Below are positions 52,246-61,414 of a stretch of DNA of 64,000 bases, piece by piece. This stretch comes from Halioglobus sp. (lineage in GTDB: Bacteria; Pseudomonadota; Gammaproteobacteria; Pseudomonadales; Halieaceae): positions 1-64,000 of the forward strand of contig JAGRIH010000009.1 of the NCBI GenBank assembly GCA_020443345.1. The letters are read 5' to 3'. The translations under genes and the position numbers were made by a program. A model generated the notes under the pieces. It saw only the letters and a program-made list of their open reading frames with translations. It was not told the DNA's origin and did no database searches. How positions within the stretch are numbered: position 1 is the stretch's first letter; the number at the start of each line of letters is the position of its first letter.

Positions 52246-53325
52246 CTACTGTGTGACACGGCTGTCCAGTGCGGACAGTTGAATCAGTTCATCGTTTACG
52301 CTGGTGGCGGATACGCCGAAGCCGTTTTCGAGAACGCTCAAAAAAGCGTCAATTTTACCGATATCAAAGTAGCCGCCTATGCGCAGATCGGCAATTGCCG
52401 GATCGACGATTTCTATACGCTTGCGGGTATAACGTGACACTTCTGCCACCACCTCGCGCAAGCTTTCGCCGGCAAAGACCCATTTACCACTGCGCCATGC
52501 CAGGGCCTGCTGTAAGCGCTGGGGCGTCAGGTAATCGGGTCCACCGAGGGTACTGGCATAATCGACCCTGCCGCCTGCGCCCAGGGTCACCGAGTGCCGC
52601 GTATCGGCCGGCGCCGTGTCCGGGGCAGTCGCTGCCGGCAGCTCCCGCGATGCCACCTCCACCCGTACGCTGCCTTCGTCAACCAGCACTTCGATCGCCT
52701 CGCCCTGCAGCCGTACGCTGAACGCGGTACCCAGGGCACGCACCTGCCCGCGCCCGGCATACACCACGAACGGTAGTTCCGGGTTCTTCGCCACGGCAAA
52801 ATAAGCCTCGCCGCCAGCCAGATAAACCGCGCGCTCGCGCTCCTCATAGCGCACCCGCACCTCGCTGTGGGTATTGAGCGCGAGCCTGGAACCATCACTG
52901 AGTAACACCTCGGACTGCTCGCCGACCCCGGTTCGATACACCAGTTCCTGGGTCTGACTCTGGCCGGGGCGCCCGGGCGTCGCGAGCATGCCCGGCAAGT
53001 CCAGCGCGAGCAGCGCCACTGCCGCCACCAGGCTCGCCAACAGTGCCGCGGCGGTGGGGCCGTACAGCCACTGCCAGGCGGTACGGCGGGGCGGCTCCGC
53101 CACCGCGGGAAACAGCTCGGCGAGCACTGCCATGCAGTCCATGGCATCCCAAAGCCGTGCCATCTGCACCAGTTCCCGAACGTGGCGCGAGTCGGCGGCC
53201 AGCCAGGCGCGCAATTCAGCCGACTCCCGCTCATCGAGCTCGCCGCCATCGAGCCGCGCCAGCCAGGCGGCGGCTTCGCGTCGCACCGGTCCTGCTCCCC
53301 GCGGGAACGCTATGATGTTTTTCAT
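52246..53325 (-). CDS. fecR: FecR-family anti-sigma/sensor protein
   Basis: A 359-residue inner-membrane regulator. The cytoplasmic DUF4880-like N-terminus (REAAAWLARLDGGELDERES) would hold the sigma factor; a single membrane helix lies at about 90-109; the periplasmic FecR domain has GEQSEVLLSDGSRLALNTHS and LAGGEAYFAVAKN; the C-terminus (LRIGGYFDIGKIDAFLSVLE) is STN-like and would contact the receptor's STN domain. Start overlaps the sigma stop (ATGA). Confident by domain order and context. Confidence 0.92.
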   Translation of the reverse strand: MKNIIAFPRGAGPVRREAAAWLARLDGGELDERESAELRAWLAADSRHVRELVQMARLWDAMDCMAVLAELFPAVAEPPRRTAWQWLYGPTAAALLASLVAAVALLALDLPGMLATPGRPGQSQTQELVYRTGVGEQSEVLLSDGSRLALNTHSEVRVRYEERERAVYLAGGEAYFAVAKNPELPFVVYAGRGQVRALGTAFSVRLQGEAIEVLVDEGSVRVEVASRELPAATAPDTAPADTRHSVTLGAGGRVDYASTLGGPDYLTPQRLQQALAWRSGKWVFAGESLREVVAEVSRYTRKRIEIVDPAIADLRIGGYFDIGKIDAFLSVLENGFGVSATSVNDELIQLSALDSRVTQ

Positions 53326-53864
53326 GATCTTTTACACCTCGAAGGGCCGGTCTTTTCCACACGACCCGTTCCCGCCACTTCCCGGTGCTCCACATATGCC
53401 GCGCAGCGCGTCAGGGCCTTGGCCAGGTGTTTTTCAACCGTGCTGACGCTGATACCGAGCCTGGCGGCAACCTGTTGTTGCGACAGCCCGTATACCTTGC
53501 GCAAAAGCAGCACCTCCCGGCACCGTTCCGGCAGTTCCAGGGCCGCTCTGCAAAACAACTCCAGGCGCTGCTCATGGCTGACCTGCGTCTCCAGTGGCAC
53601 ACCGTCTTCTATGACAGTTGGATCCGCCAGATCCTCTATGTAGCGGGACAACTGGTGAGACTTGCTCGCCAGCAGATTGAGAGACAGGTTGCGGGCGGTG
53701 CGGTACAGGTAGGCCTGGGGGTGCTGGATATCCCCCTTGGAGCCGGCCTCCAGCACGCGCAGAAAAGCCTCCTGCGTCAGGTCCTCGGCGTCTTCCCGCG
53801 TACTGCAAAAGCGTGACACGTAGCGCTGCAAGCGCGCGTTCAGCCGTTTGATTTCACTGGTCAT
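53322..53864 (-). CDS. fecI: ECF sigma factor, FecI type
   Basis: A 180-residue sigma factor. Region 2 reads RFCSTREDAEDLTQEAFLRV and region 4 LPERCREVLLLRKVYGLSQQ followed by a helix-turn-helix (VAARLGISVSTVEKHLAKA). AGGAG precedes ATG 53864. First of the sigma-FecR-STN receptor set, so it should direct transcription of the receptor operon upon ligand binding. No downstream target promoter was identified with confidence. Confidence 0.93.
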   Translation of the reverse strand: MTSEIKRLNARLQRYVSRFCSTREDAEDLTQEAFLRVLEAGSKGDIQHPQAYLYRTARNLSLNLLASKSHQLSRYIEDLADPTVIEDGVPLETQVSHEQRLELFCRAALELPERCREVLLLRKVYGLSQQQVAARLGISVSTVEKHLAKALTRCAAYVEHREVAGTGRVEKTGPSRCKRS

Positions 53865-54076
53865 CGCGCTCCTCTTGACACCGTGCGGTCCAAGGCTTTG
53901 CAGTGGGCCTTCCCGGACCAAAACAGCTCATTATTCTGTCGAACCCGTGGTGATTCTACTGTGGTAGCTGGCGCATGTCTCGCGAAGAGCCGCTCGTGCA
54001 GGTAGAGACTGACACCTCTCGATAGAGCGGCCGCCTCATTTCTTTTATACTTTTACTGTCGCGAAGCAGGTTTCCA

Positions 54077-55003
54077 ATGTGCCCGCAAAATCACAGAACA
54101 CAACAGGCCCTGGGTAGGCGCATCGGCAAAGTACTGGAAATCTGGCGCTATCCGGTCAAGAGCATGGGTGGCCAGCGCCTGGAGACTGCCCGTATCGGTC
54201 ACAGCGGTCTGGCCGGCGACCGCCACTGGGCAGTGCTCGATGCGCAGCTAACGGAGATACGCAGCGCCAAACGCTGGCCCGAACTGCTGCGCTACAGGGC
54301 GCGCTACAGCGGCGATGGCTGCCCGGGTACCGATGACTACGACGCGCAGGTACAGCATGTGACCGTTACCGCCCCCGACGGGCGGGAACTCGGCAGCGAC
54401 CAGCCACACTGTGATGAACAACTGAGCAACTGGCTGGGGCGCGCCGCCACCCTCAGCCGCCGCCGGCCGGCGCACGAGCGCGACCACTACCGTTTGGCCC
54501 GGGCCCGTACCGAGGCCATAAGCAGTGCTGAAATGGGCCTGCTGGAAGACGAAACACCTCCGGATTACAGCGCCATTTCTCCAGAGGTAATGGGCGCTCT
54601 GGCGGACTGTGTGACACCCCCCGGGGTCTACGTCGATGCCTTTCCACTGCACCTGCTCAGTCGCAACACACTGGCCTGGCTGCACGCGCGCAGCGGGCTC
54701 GATACCGATGTGCGGCGCTTTCGCCCCAACTTGCTGATCGAGGTAGACGGCGCCGGAGACAGCGCCGCGGAACACGGCTGGCCCGGCGCGCGGCTGGGCA
54801 TAGGTAAGACCATTTTGCGGGTGGATTCACTGACCGTGCGCTGTGCCATGCCGGGGCGCTCCCAGCCACTGCATGATCTCGCCGAACAGCGGGCCCTGGT
54901 GCGTGCGCTGGTGGACCACTGCCAGCGCTGCCTGGGCCTGAATATCATTGTCGAGCAAACCGGGCTGATTCGCACCGGTGATCCCATCTTCCGTCTCGAC
55001 TAA
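54077..55003 (+). CDS. MOSC-domain protein (YcbX-like)
   Basis: A 308-residue protein with an N-terminal MOSC beta-barrel (IWRYPVKSMGGQRLETARIG, GDRHWAV) and a conserved Cys in VRCAMPGRSQPL, which could bind molybdenum cofactor sulfur. YcbX-like proteins reduce N-hydroxylated compounds with Mo cofactor. Here a Mo hydroxylase also occurs in the window, but 36 kb away; no operon link. Divergent from the sigma gene. Confidence 0.85.
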   Translation: MCPQNHRTQQALGRRIGKVLEIWRYPVKSMGGQRLETARIGHSGLAGDRHWAVLDAQLTEIRSAKRWPELLRYRARYSGDGCPGTDDYDAQVQHVTVTAPDGRELGSDQPHCDEQLSNWLGRAATLSRRRPAHERDHYRLARARTEAISSAEMGLLEDETPPDYSAISPEVMGALADCVTPPGVYVDAFPLHLLSRNTLAWLHARSGLDTDVRRFRPNLLIEVDGAGDSAAEHGWPGARLGIGKTILRVDSLTVRCAMPGRSQPLHDLAEQRALVRALVDHCQRCLGLNIIVEQTGLIRTGDPIFRLD

Positions 55004-55095
55004 ACCCCCCGCAGGACTGTGCATGCCACGTATCGATCGCTACCTGAGCGACGCGGTGCACGCCCGCTCTGCTGCAGATCCCGGCCGCGCCTGCC

Positions 55096-55620
55096 TCAAT
55101 CGTCGAAGTCTATAACGTGAACCGGATTGCAGCCGTCCCAGTCACGCACCGCGGCAATACCCTGCTGGATCAGCTCGCGCTGCCCCGTACCTTCGATAAA
55201 TTCAAACAAAACGCCGGGCTCATCTGGCGATTCCAGGTAGACCACCCGCACCGCGGCGTTTTCGGCACGAAACGCAACGGTGAGACCGCGCTCGAGGGCT
55301 TCTGACTCAGCCCGGTCCAGGTCATCGGCCAGCCAGGCCAAATGGTGAATGCCCAGGAGAGGCCGCCCGTCTTCATCCTGATAGGGGGAAACAGCCCCTG
55401 CGCGCAGCGCGATGAGTTCAATTTGCTGATCACCGATGTAAGACAGGCCCACATCGATGGTCACGCGCGTCGCTGCGCCCCGGTACAGGCCATCCAGAAC
55501 GACATTGTGGAAACAGGTCCACGGACCCACACCGCGCTCGATCCAGCGCTGCACACCGGCGCTCAAATCCTCCACCAGATAAGCAATCTGGATAACGGGC
55601 CCAAACAAGGTGGATATCAC
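55096..55620 (-). CDS. VOC/glyoxalase-fold protein
   Basis: A 174-residue protein of the vicinal oxygen chelate fold (lyase, epimerase or dioxygenase). It starts with GTG at 55620, after AGGAG; the sequence VIQIAYLVEDLSAGVQRWIE, GIHHLAWLADDLDRAE and a late VLFEFIEG gives the paired beta-alpha-beta motifs with a His and Glu for metal. Methylmalonyl-CoA-epimerase-like proteins look similar. Converges on the MOSC gene. Confidence 0.78.
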   Translation of the reverse strand: MISTLFGPVIQIAYLVEDLSAGVQRWIERGVGPWTCFHNVVLDGLYRGAATRVTIDVGLSYIGDQQIELIALRAGAVSPYQDEDGRPLLGIHHLAWLADDLDRAESEALERGLTVAFRAENAAVRVVYLESPDEPGVLFEFIEGTGQRELIQQGIAAVRDWDGCNPVHVIDFDD

Positions 55621-55681
55621 GGCGTCTCCTCTTACCTGGCCAACGACCCCCGCAGGGCAGCGCCCGCGGCCGGTCTGCCCC

Positions 55682-55744
55682 TCAAAACTGGTAGGACAGC
55701 TCCAGGCCGTAGGTACGCGGGTCACCGAAGTAGCTGACTGTCCA
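55682..55744 (-). pseudogene. 3' remnant of a TonB-dependent receptor gene
   Basis: Reading the minus strand, the frame ends WTVSYFGDPRTYGLELSYQF and a TGA stop at 55682. This is the standard C-terminal signature of TonB-dependent receptors, including the terminal Phe, yet no receptor frame precedes it. It is the scar of a deletion or rearrangement between the VOC and SDR genes. Confidence 0.65.
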
Positions 55745-55943
55745 CAAACCGCATCGAGGTACTCCTTGTAATTATTATGGAATACTGTGCTGTCGGCAGC
55801 TTGTGCCCACTACAGCCATAAGATATTAGCGCACCTTGAAGCGCGTGGTGAGCCCCTGTCCGGCAATACCCCTGTGAAATGTGACCATTTTCCATCAGTG
55901 CGTTACTGCCTGCCGTGGGCAGATAGAGACTGGCTCGCGGCAC

Positions 55944-56747
55944 TCAGGCCGGCATATATTCCCCGCCATTTACATCCAGGCTCGCGCCGGTGACGGCCGA
56001 GGCGTAGTCGGACACCAGGAACAGGGCGGCGCGGGCGCACTCCTCATCGGTGACGATCCGGCCCAGGGGGATATTGCGCGCTATCGGCGCAATGATCTCC
56101 TCCTGCGATACCCCCTGTTGCTCGGCGGCGTACTCCACATAGCCCTGCACCGGCGCGCCCCACATCCAGCCCATAAGCGCCGAGTTGACCCGGATGCCGG
56201 AGCTGCCCAGTTCCGCCGCCAGGTACTTGGTCGCGGCCGCCAGCGCCGCCTTGGAGGCCGCGTAGCCCGATTCGCCCCCCGCGGCCATGATCGCCGGCTT
56301 GCGCGTAGCCATGGTGTTGATATTCACGATGGCGCCCTGTCCGCGCGCCTTCATCGACGGTATCACCGCCTGGGTGAGTTGCATGGTGCCGATCAAGTTG
56401 GTGTTCACAACCCGCTGCCACTCATCGAGGTCCGCGCTCTCGACGGGCTCGAAGTTGCCGTGATAATAGGCGCTGTTCACCAGTGCGTCGATACGGCCAA
56501 ACTTGTCGATGGCGGCCTCCACCAGCCGCTCGCACTGCGCGCGCTCGCAGATATCGGTGGCTACTGCGAGCGTCTCGCAGCTTGTGCCCAGTGCCTGAAT
56601 CTGCTCCTGGGCATCGGCCAGTTTCTGCGGGGTGCGAGCCGCCAGTACCACAGCTCTCGCACCCTCCTGTGCCGCCGCAACGGCGAGCTTGACCCCCAGG
56701 CCCGGACCGATACCCGAGACGATGACCACTTTATCTGCTAACAACAT
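55944..56747 (-). CDS. Short-chain dehydrogenase/reductase
   Basis: A 267-residue SDR with VIVSGIGPGLGVKLAVAAA at the cofactor site, NSAYYHG and YAASKAALAAATKY. The N-terminal GIGPGLG is a less common glycine motif and suggests a steroid- or bile-type subgroup. Last gene of the DUF1214-sulfotransferase-SDR operon. Confidence 0.84.
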   Translation of the reverse strand: MLLADKVVIVSGIGPGLGVKLAVAAAQEGARAVVLAARTPQKLADAQEQIQALGTSCETLAVATDICERAQCERLVEAAIDKFGRIDALVNSAYYHGNFEPVESADLDEWQRVVNTNLIGTMQLTQAVIPSMKARGQGAIVNINTMATRKPAIMAAGGESGYAASKAALAAATKYLAAELGSSGIRVNSALMGWMWGAPVQGYVEYAAEQQGVSQEEIIAPIARNIPLGRIVTDEECARAALFLVSDYASAVTGASLDVNGGEYMPA

Positions 56748-56759
56748 GGCAATTGATTC

Positions 56760-57959
56760 CTATGGTTTGATGTAACGGCTTCGATACTGTGAAAAGTTGC
56801 GCTGGATTTGCTCGGTGCTCAGAGCGAATTGCTCCAGGGTGTAGTTGTGGGGCGCGCGCTGTTCGCGCCGGTTGGCGTCGCGATAGCGGGCAATCGCTTC
56901 GCGGGCCGCAGCGGTCAGTTCCAGTTGCAAAAAGTGGTAGATGCGCTCGAGCACGTCCATCGGACGGCTGACCGTATCACTGAAGTGCACGTCGAGAAAA
57001 CGCTCCGCAGGCAGCGTGTCGCGCACCTGCATTGCGTGCGCCAGCCCGGCGGCCATCTTGTCGTTCCACTGTCGGCCGGCAATCGCCGGATCGGCAACGT
57101 CGCTGCCCAGGCGCCACAGGCTGTAGATAAAACTCGCCAGGGACGGGATGGTTTCCACTGGATCGCGGTGGGTCTGAATCACGTGTGCATCCGGAAACAC
57201 CTTGAACAACACATCCATGCAATGCACGTGGTGCGGGGACTTCAATACCCATTGCTGCCCCACTTCGCCGCGCTGTTTTTTCTGCCACTGCAGAAACTGC
57301 AGCAGGCGCTTGAGATAGCGGTAGCCCTCGGTCTGATCCTGCGTGGCGAGCCACTGGCCGAACCCGGCCACGTTCGCCATGGACTCCGGGCCGGTGCTGT
57401 AAAAGGACTGCTCCAGGAGCATGATCTCCTCGTCGGCCTCCTCGGCATCGAGCGGGTGAATGGCCGCCAGCTCCGGCACGTGCTCGAGCATGGCGGCCAC
57501 TTCCGCTTTGGCCACGGCAATCCGCGGGTCGTCGGTACGGGACAAATCGTCGTCACTGAGCGGCACGGGAAAGCGCGTCTCCCACCAGGCCGCGGCGTAA
57601 AAGCGCGGGTCGGCCGCCAGCATACGGTGTAACATAGTGGTGCCAGTGCGCGGCAGTCCGACGATAAACACCGGTCGCTCTATCCGCTCATCTGCAATAT
57701 CCCGATAGCGGTTGAGATAGCTTTCAAAGCGCAGTCGCGTACACAAAATGTCCAGGATGCGCTGGCGGTGCGTGGCGCGGCCGATCTCATGCAGTTGAGC
57801 CTCTGTATCGAGCGAGTGCAACAGGCGGGCCATGGGTTCGCGAAAATTCCAGCTTCCAAAGTCTGACAGGCCTGTACTACGCTGCGCCTCGTCGATAATC
57901 GACTCCGGGTTGAGGCTAACTGTAGCGGACACCTGTGACACCTCTTGGTCTCCAGCCAT
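56760..57959 (-). CDS. Sulfotransferase-family protein
   Basis: A 399-residue protein with the PAPS-binding 5'-phosphosulfate loop FIVGLPRTGTTMLH at residues 98-111 and a 3'-phosphate motif near 260 (VIQTHRDPVETIPSL). These are the classic sulfotransferase signatures. It should transfer sulfate to an alcohol or phenol. Two bases separate its start from the DUF1214 stop, and twelve separate its stop from the SDR start. A sulfonation step in a catabolic operon is unexpected. Confidence 0.86.
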   Translation of the reverse strand: MAGDQEVSQVSATVSLNPESIIDEAQRSTGLSDFGSWNFREPMARLLHSLDTEAQLHEIGRATHRQRILDILCTRLRFESYLNRYRDIADERIERPVFIVGLPRTGTTMLHRMLAADPRFYAAAWWETRFPVPLSDDDLSRTDDPRIAVAKAEVAAMLEHVPELAAIHPLDAEEADEEIMLLEQSFYSTGPESMANVAGFGQWLATQDQTEGYRYLKRLLQFLQWQKKQRGEVGQQWVLKSPHHVHCMDVLFKVFPDAHVIQTHRDPVETIPSLASFIYSLWRLGSDVADPAIAGRQWNDKMAAGLAHAMQVRDTLPAERFLDVHFSDTVSRPMDVLERIYHFLQLELTAAAREAIARYRDANRREQRAPHNYTLEQFALSTEQIQRNFSQYRSRYIKP

Positions 57960-57961
57960 TG

Positions 57962-59068
57962 TCAGTTACCGCCCAGTTCAGCCAGACTGACCTTCCTCAC
58001 TTTGGGGTGCACCTGCTCTTTGGAACCCACCCAGCGAAAACACAGGGTGCCCTGCTCACCGCCCTCGGTTTCCAGCCAGTTTGGCTGAGCGGGATCGCGG
58101 TGCGCCAGCACCAGGGTCACGCTGCCGTCGCTGTTATAGTGCGCGTTGTGCTTGTTGATGCAGATACGATGGTAGCGATAATCGAGCGACTCCATCCAGT
58201 AGTTGTCAATCTGGATATTCCAGGTCTCACACTCGGGGATACGCTCCACCTCGATCAACAGGGCCTCATCCTCCTCCAGCTGCCAGTAGCCGTGGTAGTA
58301 GAAAATATTCGGATCGCCCCCCACCGACTGGCACAGCGCCTGGTCCGCCGGCGGCAGTTCGTTGGGTGCGCCCAGGTAGCTCTGCGCCCAGTCGGCAAAC
58401 AGTCTGGCAGTGCCCTCGGCAAAATTGGCCGCCCGCAGCAAACCCTGCGCGATTTCTTCGGGCTCCGGCGGTACGTGCGCGACATCTGCCGCCAGTGGTT
58501 TGATGGTGACTTCGGCGGCCACTTCCGCCCGGCGATCGTGAAAGGTGTGACGTACCAGCACTGCATTGCTGTCGGGCTCCATGGGCAGCCAGTTACCGGG
58601 GTGGCGCTGCTGGCTTACAATAATCTCAAAGCTGCCGTCGTCTTCGACCACCAGGTTATTGGTGTCCAGAAAGCCGGTTTCCGGCAGTGTGCCATCGCCC
58701 TCGTAGCCCCCCTTCTGGGTGCGAAAACTCAGGTAGTGCACGGTGTTGCGCTGCCCGCGTATGCGGTAATCGCGATCGCCCCTGAGCCGGGCGTACTGGT
58801 AGAGATTATCGGGGTTGTCCGCGCCGATCTTGGCCGTCTCGTGGGAGGTCCGGAAAAACACAGGGTGGTCCGGGTCCGCAAACTCGACGTGCATTTCCAG
58901 GCCGATGCGCAGCAGGCGCGTCAGATAGCGAAAACCCTCGGCCCGCGTGGCCGCATCCGCCGGCGCTTCCGGCCGCAGCACCTGGTCGCCGGCGCGTTTG
59001 AGTGTGTCGCAAAACTGGTGCCAGAGTTCTCCGGATACCAGTGCCTGTTCTGAATTCAATTCACTCAT
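57962..59068 (-). CDS. DUF1214 domain protein
   Basis: A 368-residue paralogue of the 202-1329 protein, sharing NYWMESLDYRY and the RAEGFRYLTRLLRIGLEM region (RYLTRVMRMGLEM there). ATG 59068 follows GGAGG. Contains no obvious signal peptide. First gene of an operon with a sulfotransferase and an SDR. Function unknown; the double occurrence in one region suggests a repeated step on related substrates. Confidence 0.83.
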   Translation of the reverse strand: MSELNSEQALVSGELWHQFCDTLKRAGDQVLRPEAPADAATRAEGFRYLTRLLRIGLEMHVEFADPDHPVFFRTSHETAKIGADNPDNLYQYARLRGDRDYRIRGQRNTVHYLSFRTQKGGYEGDGTLPETGFLDTNNLVVEDDGSFEIIVSQQRHPGNWLPMEPDSNAVLVRHTFHDRRAEVAAEVTIKPLAADVAHVPPEPEEIAQGLLRAANFAEGTARLFADWAQSYLGAPNELPPADQALCQSVGGDPNIFYYHGYWQLEEDEALLIEVERIPECETWNIQIDNYWMESLDYRYHRICINKHNAHYNSDGSVTLVLAHRDPAQPNWLETEGGEQGTLCFRWVGSKEQVHPKVRKVSLAELGGN

Positions 59069-59540
59069 TGCCCATTTTCCCTCCTCCTTCACACCGCCGC
59101 GCCAGGCTGCGGACGGGGAACCGGGCATCGCGAGCAAGGCCAGTGACCGGTTCCGTAATCACTTATCCTGACAGCCGCCAGATGGTGCCCTGTCACTGAA
59201 CACTGTAGCGCCGAACACAAACCAAGAGAATCGAAACGGCGCGACCACAGGATACCTGGCCCGAATAGAAATGATTATGTCCACTTATGAACTTGCTTTC
59301 CCGGCAATGCAATGAGCGGCGATATAACCTTGTACCCTGCTCGTGCGCCAGCCGCTTTACAACTGCGTTTTTCAAGCCTCACGTCTGACCCGTTATAATG
59401 GTGCGATATCGGTGTTCAGGTTTCGTTGCGCTTGCTGCCGAGGTAGTCGGAACGGATGAGGCGCGGATGACAGAGGGGACTTCCTGTGTCGCTCCCTGAT
59501 CATTAAACGACAACAGACAAAACTCCCGGAAACTACCTGT
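59069..59540. other. Intergenic region with candidate MFS promoter
   Basis: A 472-base gap between divergent genes with no supported coding frame. On the plus strand a perfect TATAAT hexamer occurs at 59394-59399, about 142 bases before the MFS start; its -35 partner (TTTCAA-like) is weak. Nothing else recognised. Confidence 0.5.
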
Positions 59541-60848
59541 ATGAGCCGATCCGGCGAACCTACCCCAGAACAGCAGCAAAGCGAAGTCACCAGCCTGTAT
59601 TCCTACTACGTCCTCGCCCTGCTCTCGATAGTCTACGTGTTCAATTTCATCGACCGGCAGATCATGGCGGTGTTGATCGATCCGATCAAGGCGGAGTTTG
59701 GCGTGTCGGACACGGCCATGGGTTTTCTGTCCGGGTTTGCCTTTGTGTTCTTCTATACGCTGGTGGGCATTCCCATTGCACGCTGGGCGGACCGCGGTTC
59801 CCGGCGCTTTATCATCGCTGTGGCGATAGCCATGTGGAGCCTGATGACCGCGGCCTCGGGCCTGGCCAGAAGTTTTGCGCAACTGGCGGTGATCCGCGTG
59901 CTGGTCGGGGTGGGTGAAGCCGGCGCCACGCCGCCGTCGCACTCGCTGCTGTCGGATTACTTTCCGCTGAACAAGCGCGCCACGGCACTGGCGATTTACT
60001 CCTGGGGGGTGTACATCGGCGCGGCCCTGGCCTTTCCCATCGGCGGCTATCTGGTAGCCCACTACGGCTGGCGCACCGCGTTTTATGCGGTGGGCCTGCC
60101 GGGTGTCGCCCTGTCCCTGCTGGTGTGGTTCACGGTGCGGGAACTGCCGCGCGGGCGGGCGGAAACCGGCGCGGCCAATGTCGAACACGCCTCCCTGGGC
60201 GAGGTGGTGCGGTTTCTGCTGTCGCGGCGCTCCTTCATGCTCATCGTACTGGGTTCATCGCTGCAATCGCTCTCCGGATTTGGCGTCATTACCTGGGGCG
60301 CGCCGTTCCTGAGCCGGGTGCACGCGATGGGCTGGACGGAAATCGGCGTCACCATGGGCTGGATTATCGGCATCGCCGGCTGCACCGGCGTGTTCCTCGG
60401 CGGCAAGCTGGCCGACCGGCTCGGCCGGAGGGACACCGCGTGGTATATGCGCCTGCCGGCACTGGAGTCTTTCCTGTGTATCCCCTTCGTCACCGGCTTT
60501 GCGCTGCTGGCCGATACGCGGCTGGCGGTGCTGAGCTTTATCCCCTTTTACTTTCTGGGCGCCGCCTACGTCGGCCCCATGCACGCCATGGTACAGAGCC
60601 TGGTGCGCGTGCGTATGCGCGCCACTGCGTCGGCCATTTTACTGTTTGTCGTCAACATGATTGGCGCCGGGCTGGGGCCGCTGGCGATCGGCCTGTTGAA
60701 CGATTACGTGTTCGGTCCGATCTACGGCGAGATGGCCATTCGCTATTCGATCTTTGTCATCGGGCTGGTGGGCGGCCTGGCCAGCATTTTGTTCTGGCAG
60801 GCCTCGAAATCGCTCAGTGCAGATCTGGCCAACCGCGACGTGGACTGA
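59541..60848 (+). CDS. MFS transporter (spinster-like)
   Basis: A 435-residue 12-helix transporter. MFS signature is WADRGSRRFIIAVAI between helices 2 and 3; NFIDRQIMAVLIDPIKAEFG and GVGEAGATPPSHSLLSDYFP are marks of the spinster/ACS-type subgroup. Carries an organic anion or lipid across the inner membrane, direction unknown. Stop lies four bases from the PaaI stop (convergent). Confidence 0.9.
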   Translation: MSRSGEPTPEQQQSEVTSLYSYYVLALLSIVYVFNFIDRQIMAVLIDPIKAEFGVSDTAMGFLSGFAFVFFYTLVGIPIARWADRGSRRFIIAVAIAMWSLMTAASGLARSFAQLAVIRVLVGVGEAGATPPSHSLLSDYFPLNKRATALAIYSWGVYIGAALAFPIGGYLVAHYGWRTAFYAVGLPGVALSLLVWFTVRELPRGRAETGAANVEHASLGEVVRFLLSRRSFMLIVLGSSLQSLSGFGVITWGAPFLSRVHAMGWTEIGVTMGWIIGIAGCTGVFLGGKLADRLGRRDTAWYMRLPALESFLCIPFVTGFALLADTRLAVLSFIPFYFLGAAYVGPMHAMVQSLVRVRMRATASAILLFVVNMIGAGLGPLAIGLLNDYVFGPIYGEMAIRYSIFVIGLVGGLASILFWQASKSLSADLANRDVD

Positions 60849-60851
60849 ACC

Positions 60852-61247
60852 CTACTCGGGGTTTACCGCCAGCTTTTTGACAAAAAAGGTACCGCTGGCT
60901 TTCGCGATCAAGCGGTCGTTTTCATCGACGACTTCACCTTCGGCAAAACAAGTCTGCTTGCTGCGATTGACTACCCGACCCCGGGCGGTCAACTTTCCAG
61001 AGCCCACCGGGCGAAAGTAATTGATTTTCATCTCCAGGGTCGGGCTGGCGTAGTCTTGCGGAATCTGGCGCATCACGGCGCGCGCCAGTGCGGAATCCAG
61101 CAGGGTGAATACCATGCCGCCATGCACCAGCCCGGCAACACTGAGATGCATGGGTTCGAGCAGCACTTCCAGCACATGGTCGCCCTGCTCGTCCGCTCCC
61201 ATATCCACTATCTTGAGGTGCCTGGTATATTCGCTCGCCTGTTGCAT
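60852..61247 (-). CDS. PaaI-family acyl-CoA thioesterase
   Basis: A 131-residue hot-dog thioesterase with the active-site segment HGGMVFTLLDSALARAV, where the Asp (residue 51) is catalytic. Hydrolyses acyl-CoA esters; the phenylacetyl- and aryl-CoA members release stuck CoA. Divergent from the SDR at 61415 and convergent with the MFS gene. Confidence 0.86.
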   Translation of the reverse strand: MQQASEYTRHLKIVDMGADEQGDHVLEVLLEPMHLSVAGLVHGGMVFTLLDSALARAVMRQIPQDYASPTLEMKINYFRPVGSGKLTARGRVVNRSKQTCFAEGEVVDENDRLIAKASGTFFVKKLAVNPE

Positions 61248-61414
61248 AAACCGCCTTTAAAATACCGTCCGCACAATGTTCGATCACAACACCCCGCCTA
61301 TCATACAGGCCGCGGTCCGCGCTGACGATTGCGGCCTGCTGAGCATTCAGGATGGGGCAGTTCGTGGCATCAGTTGCGCAATAGGCAACCAAACGTTAAC
61401 CAGAGGAATTTTCC

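Noticed and set aside
55722..55943. 73-codon minus-strand small gene
   Set aside because: No ribosome site or family; it lies over the receptor remnant in a different frame.
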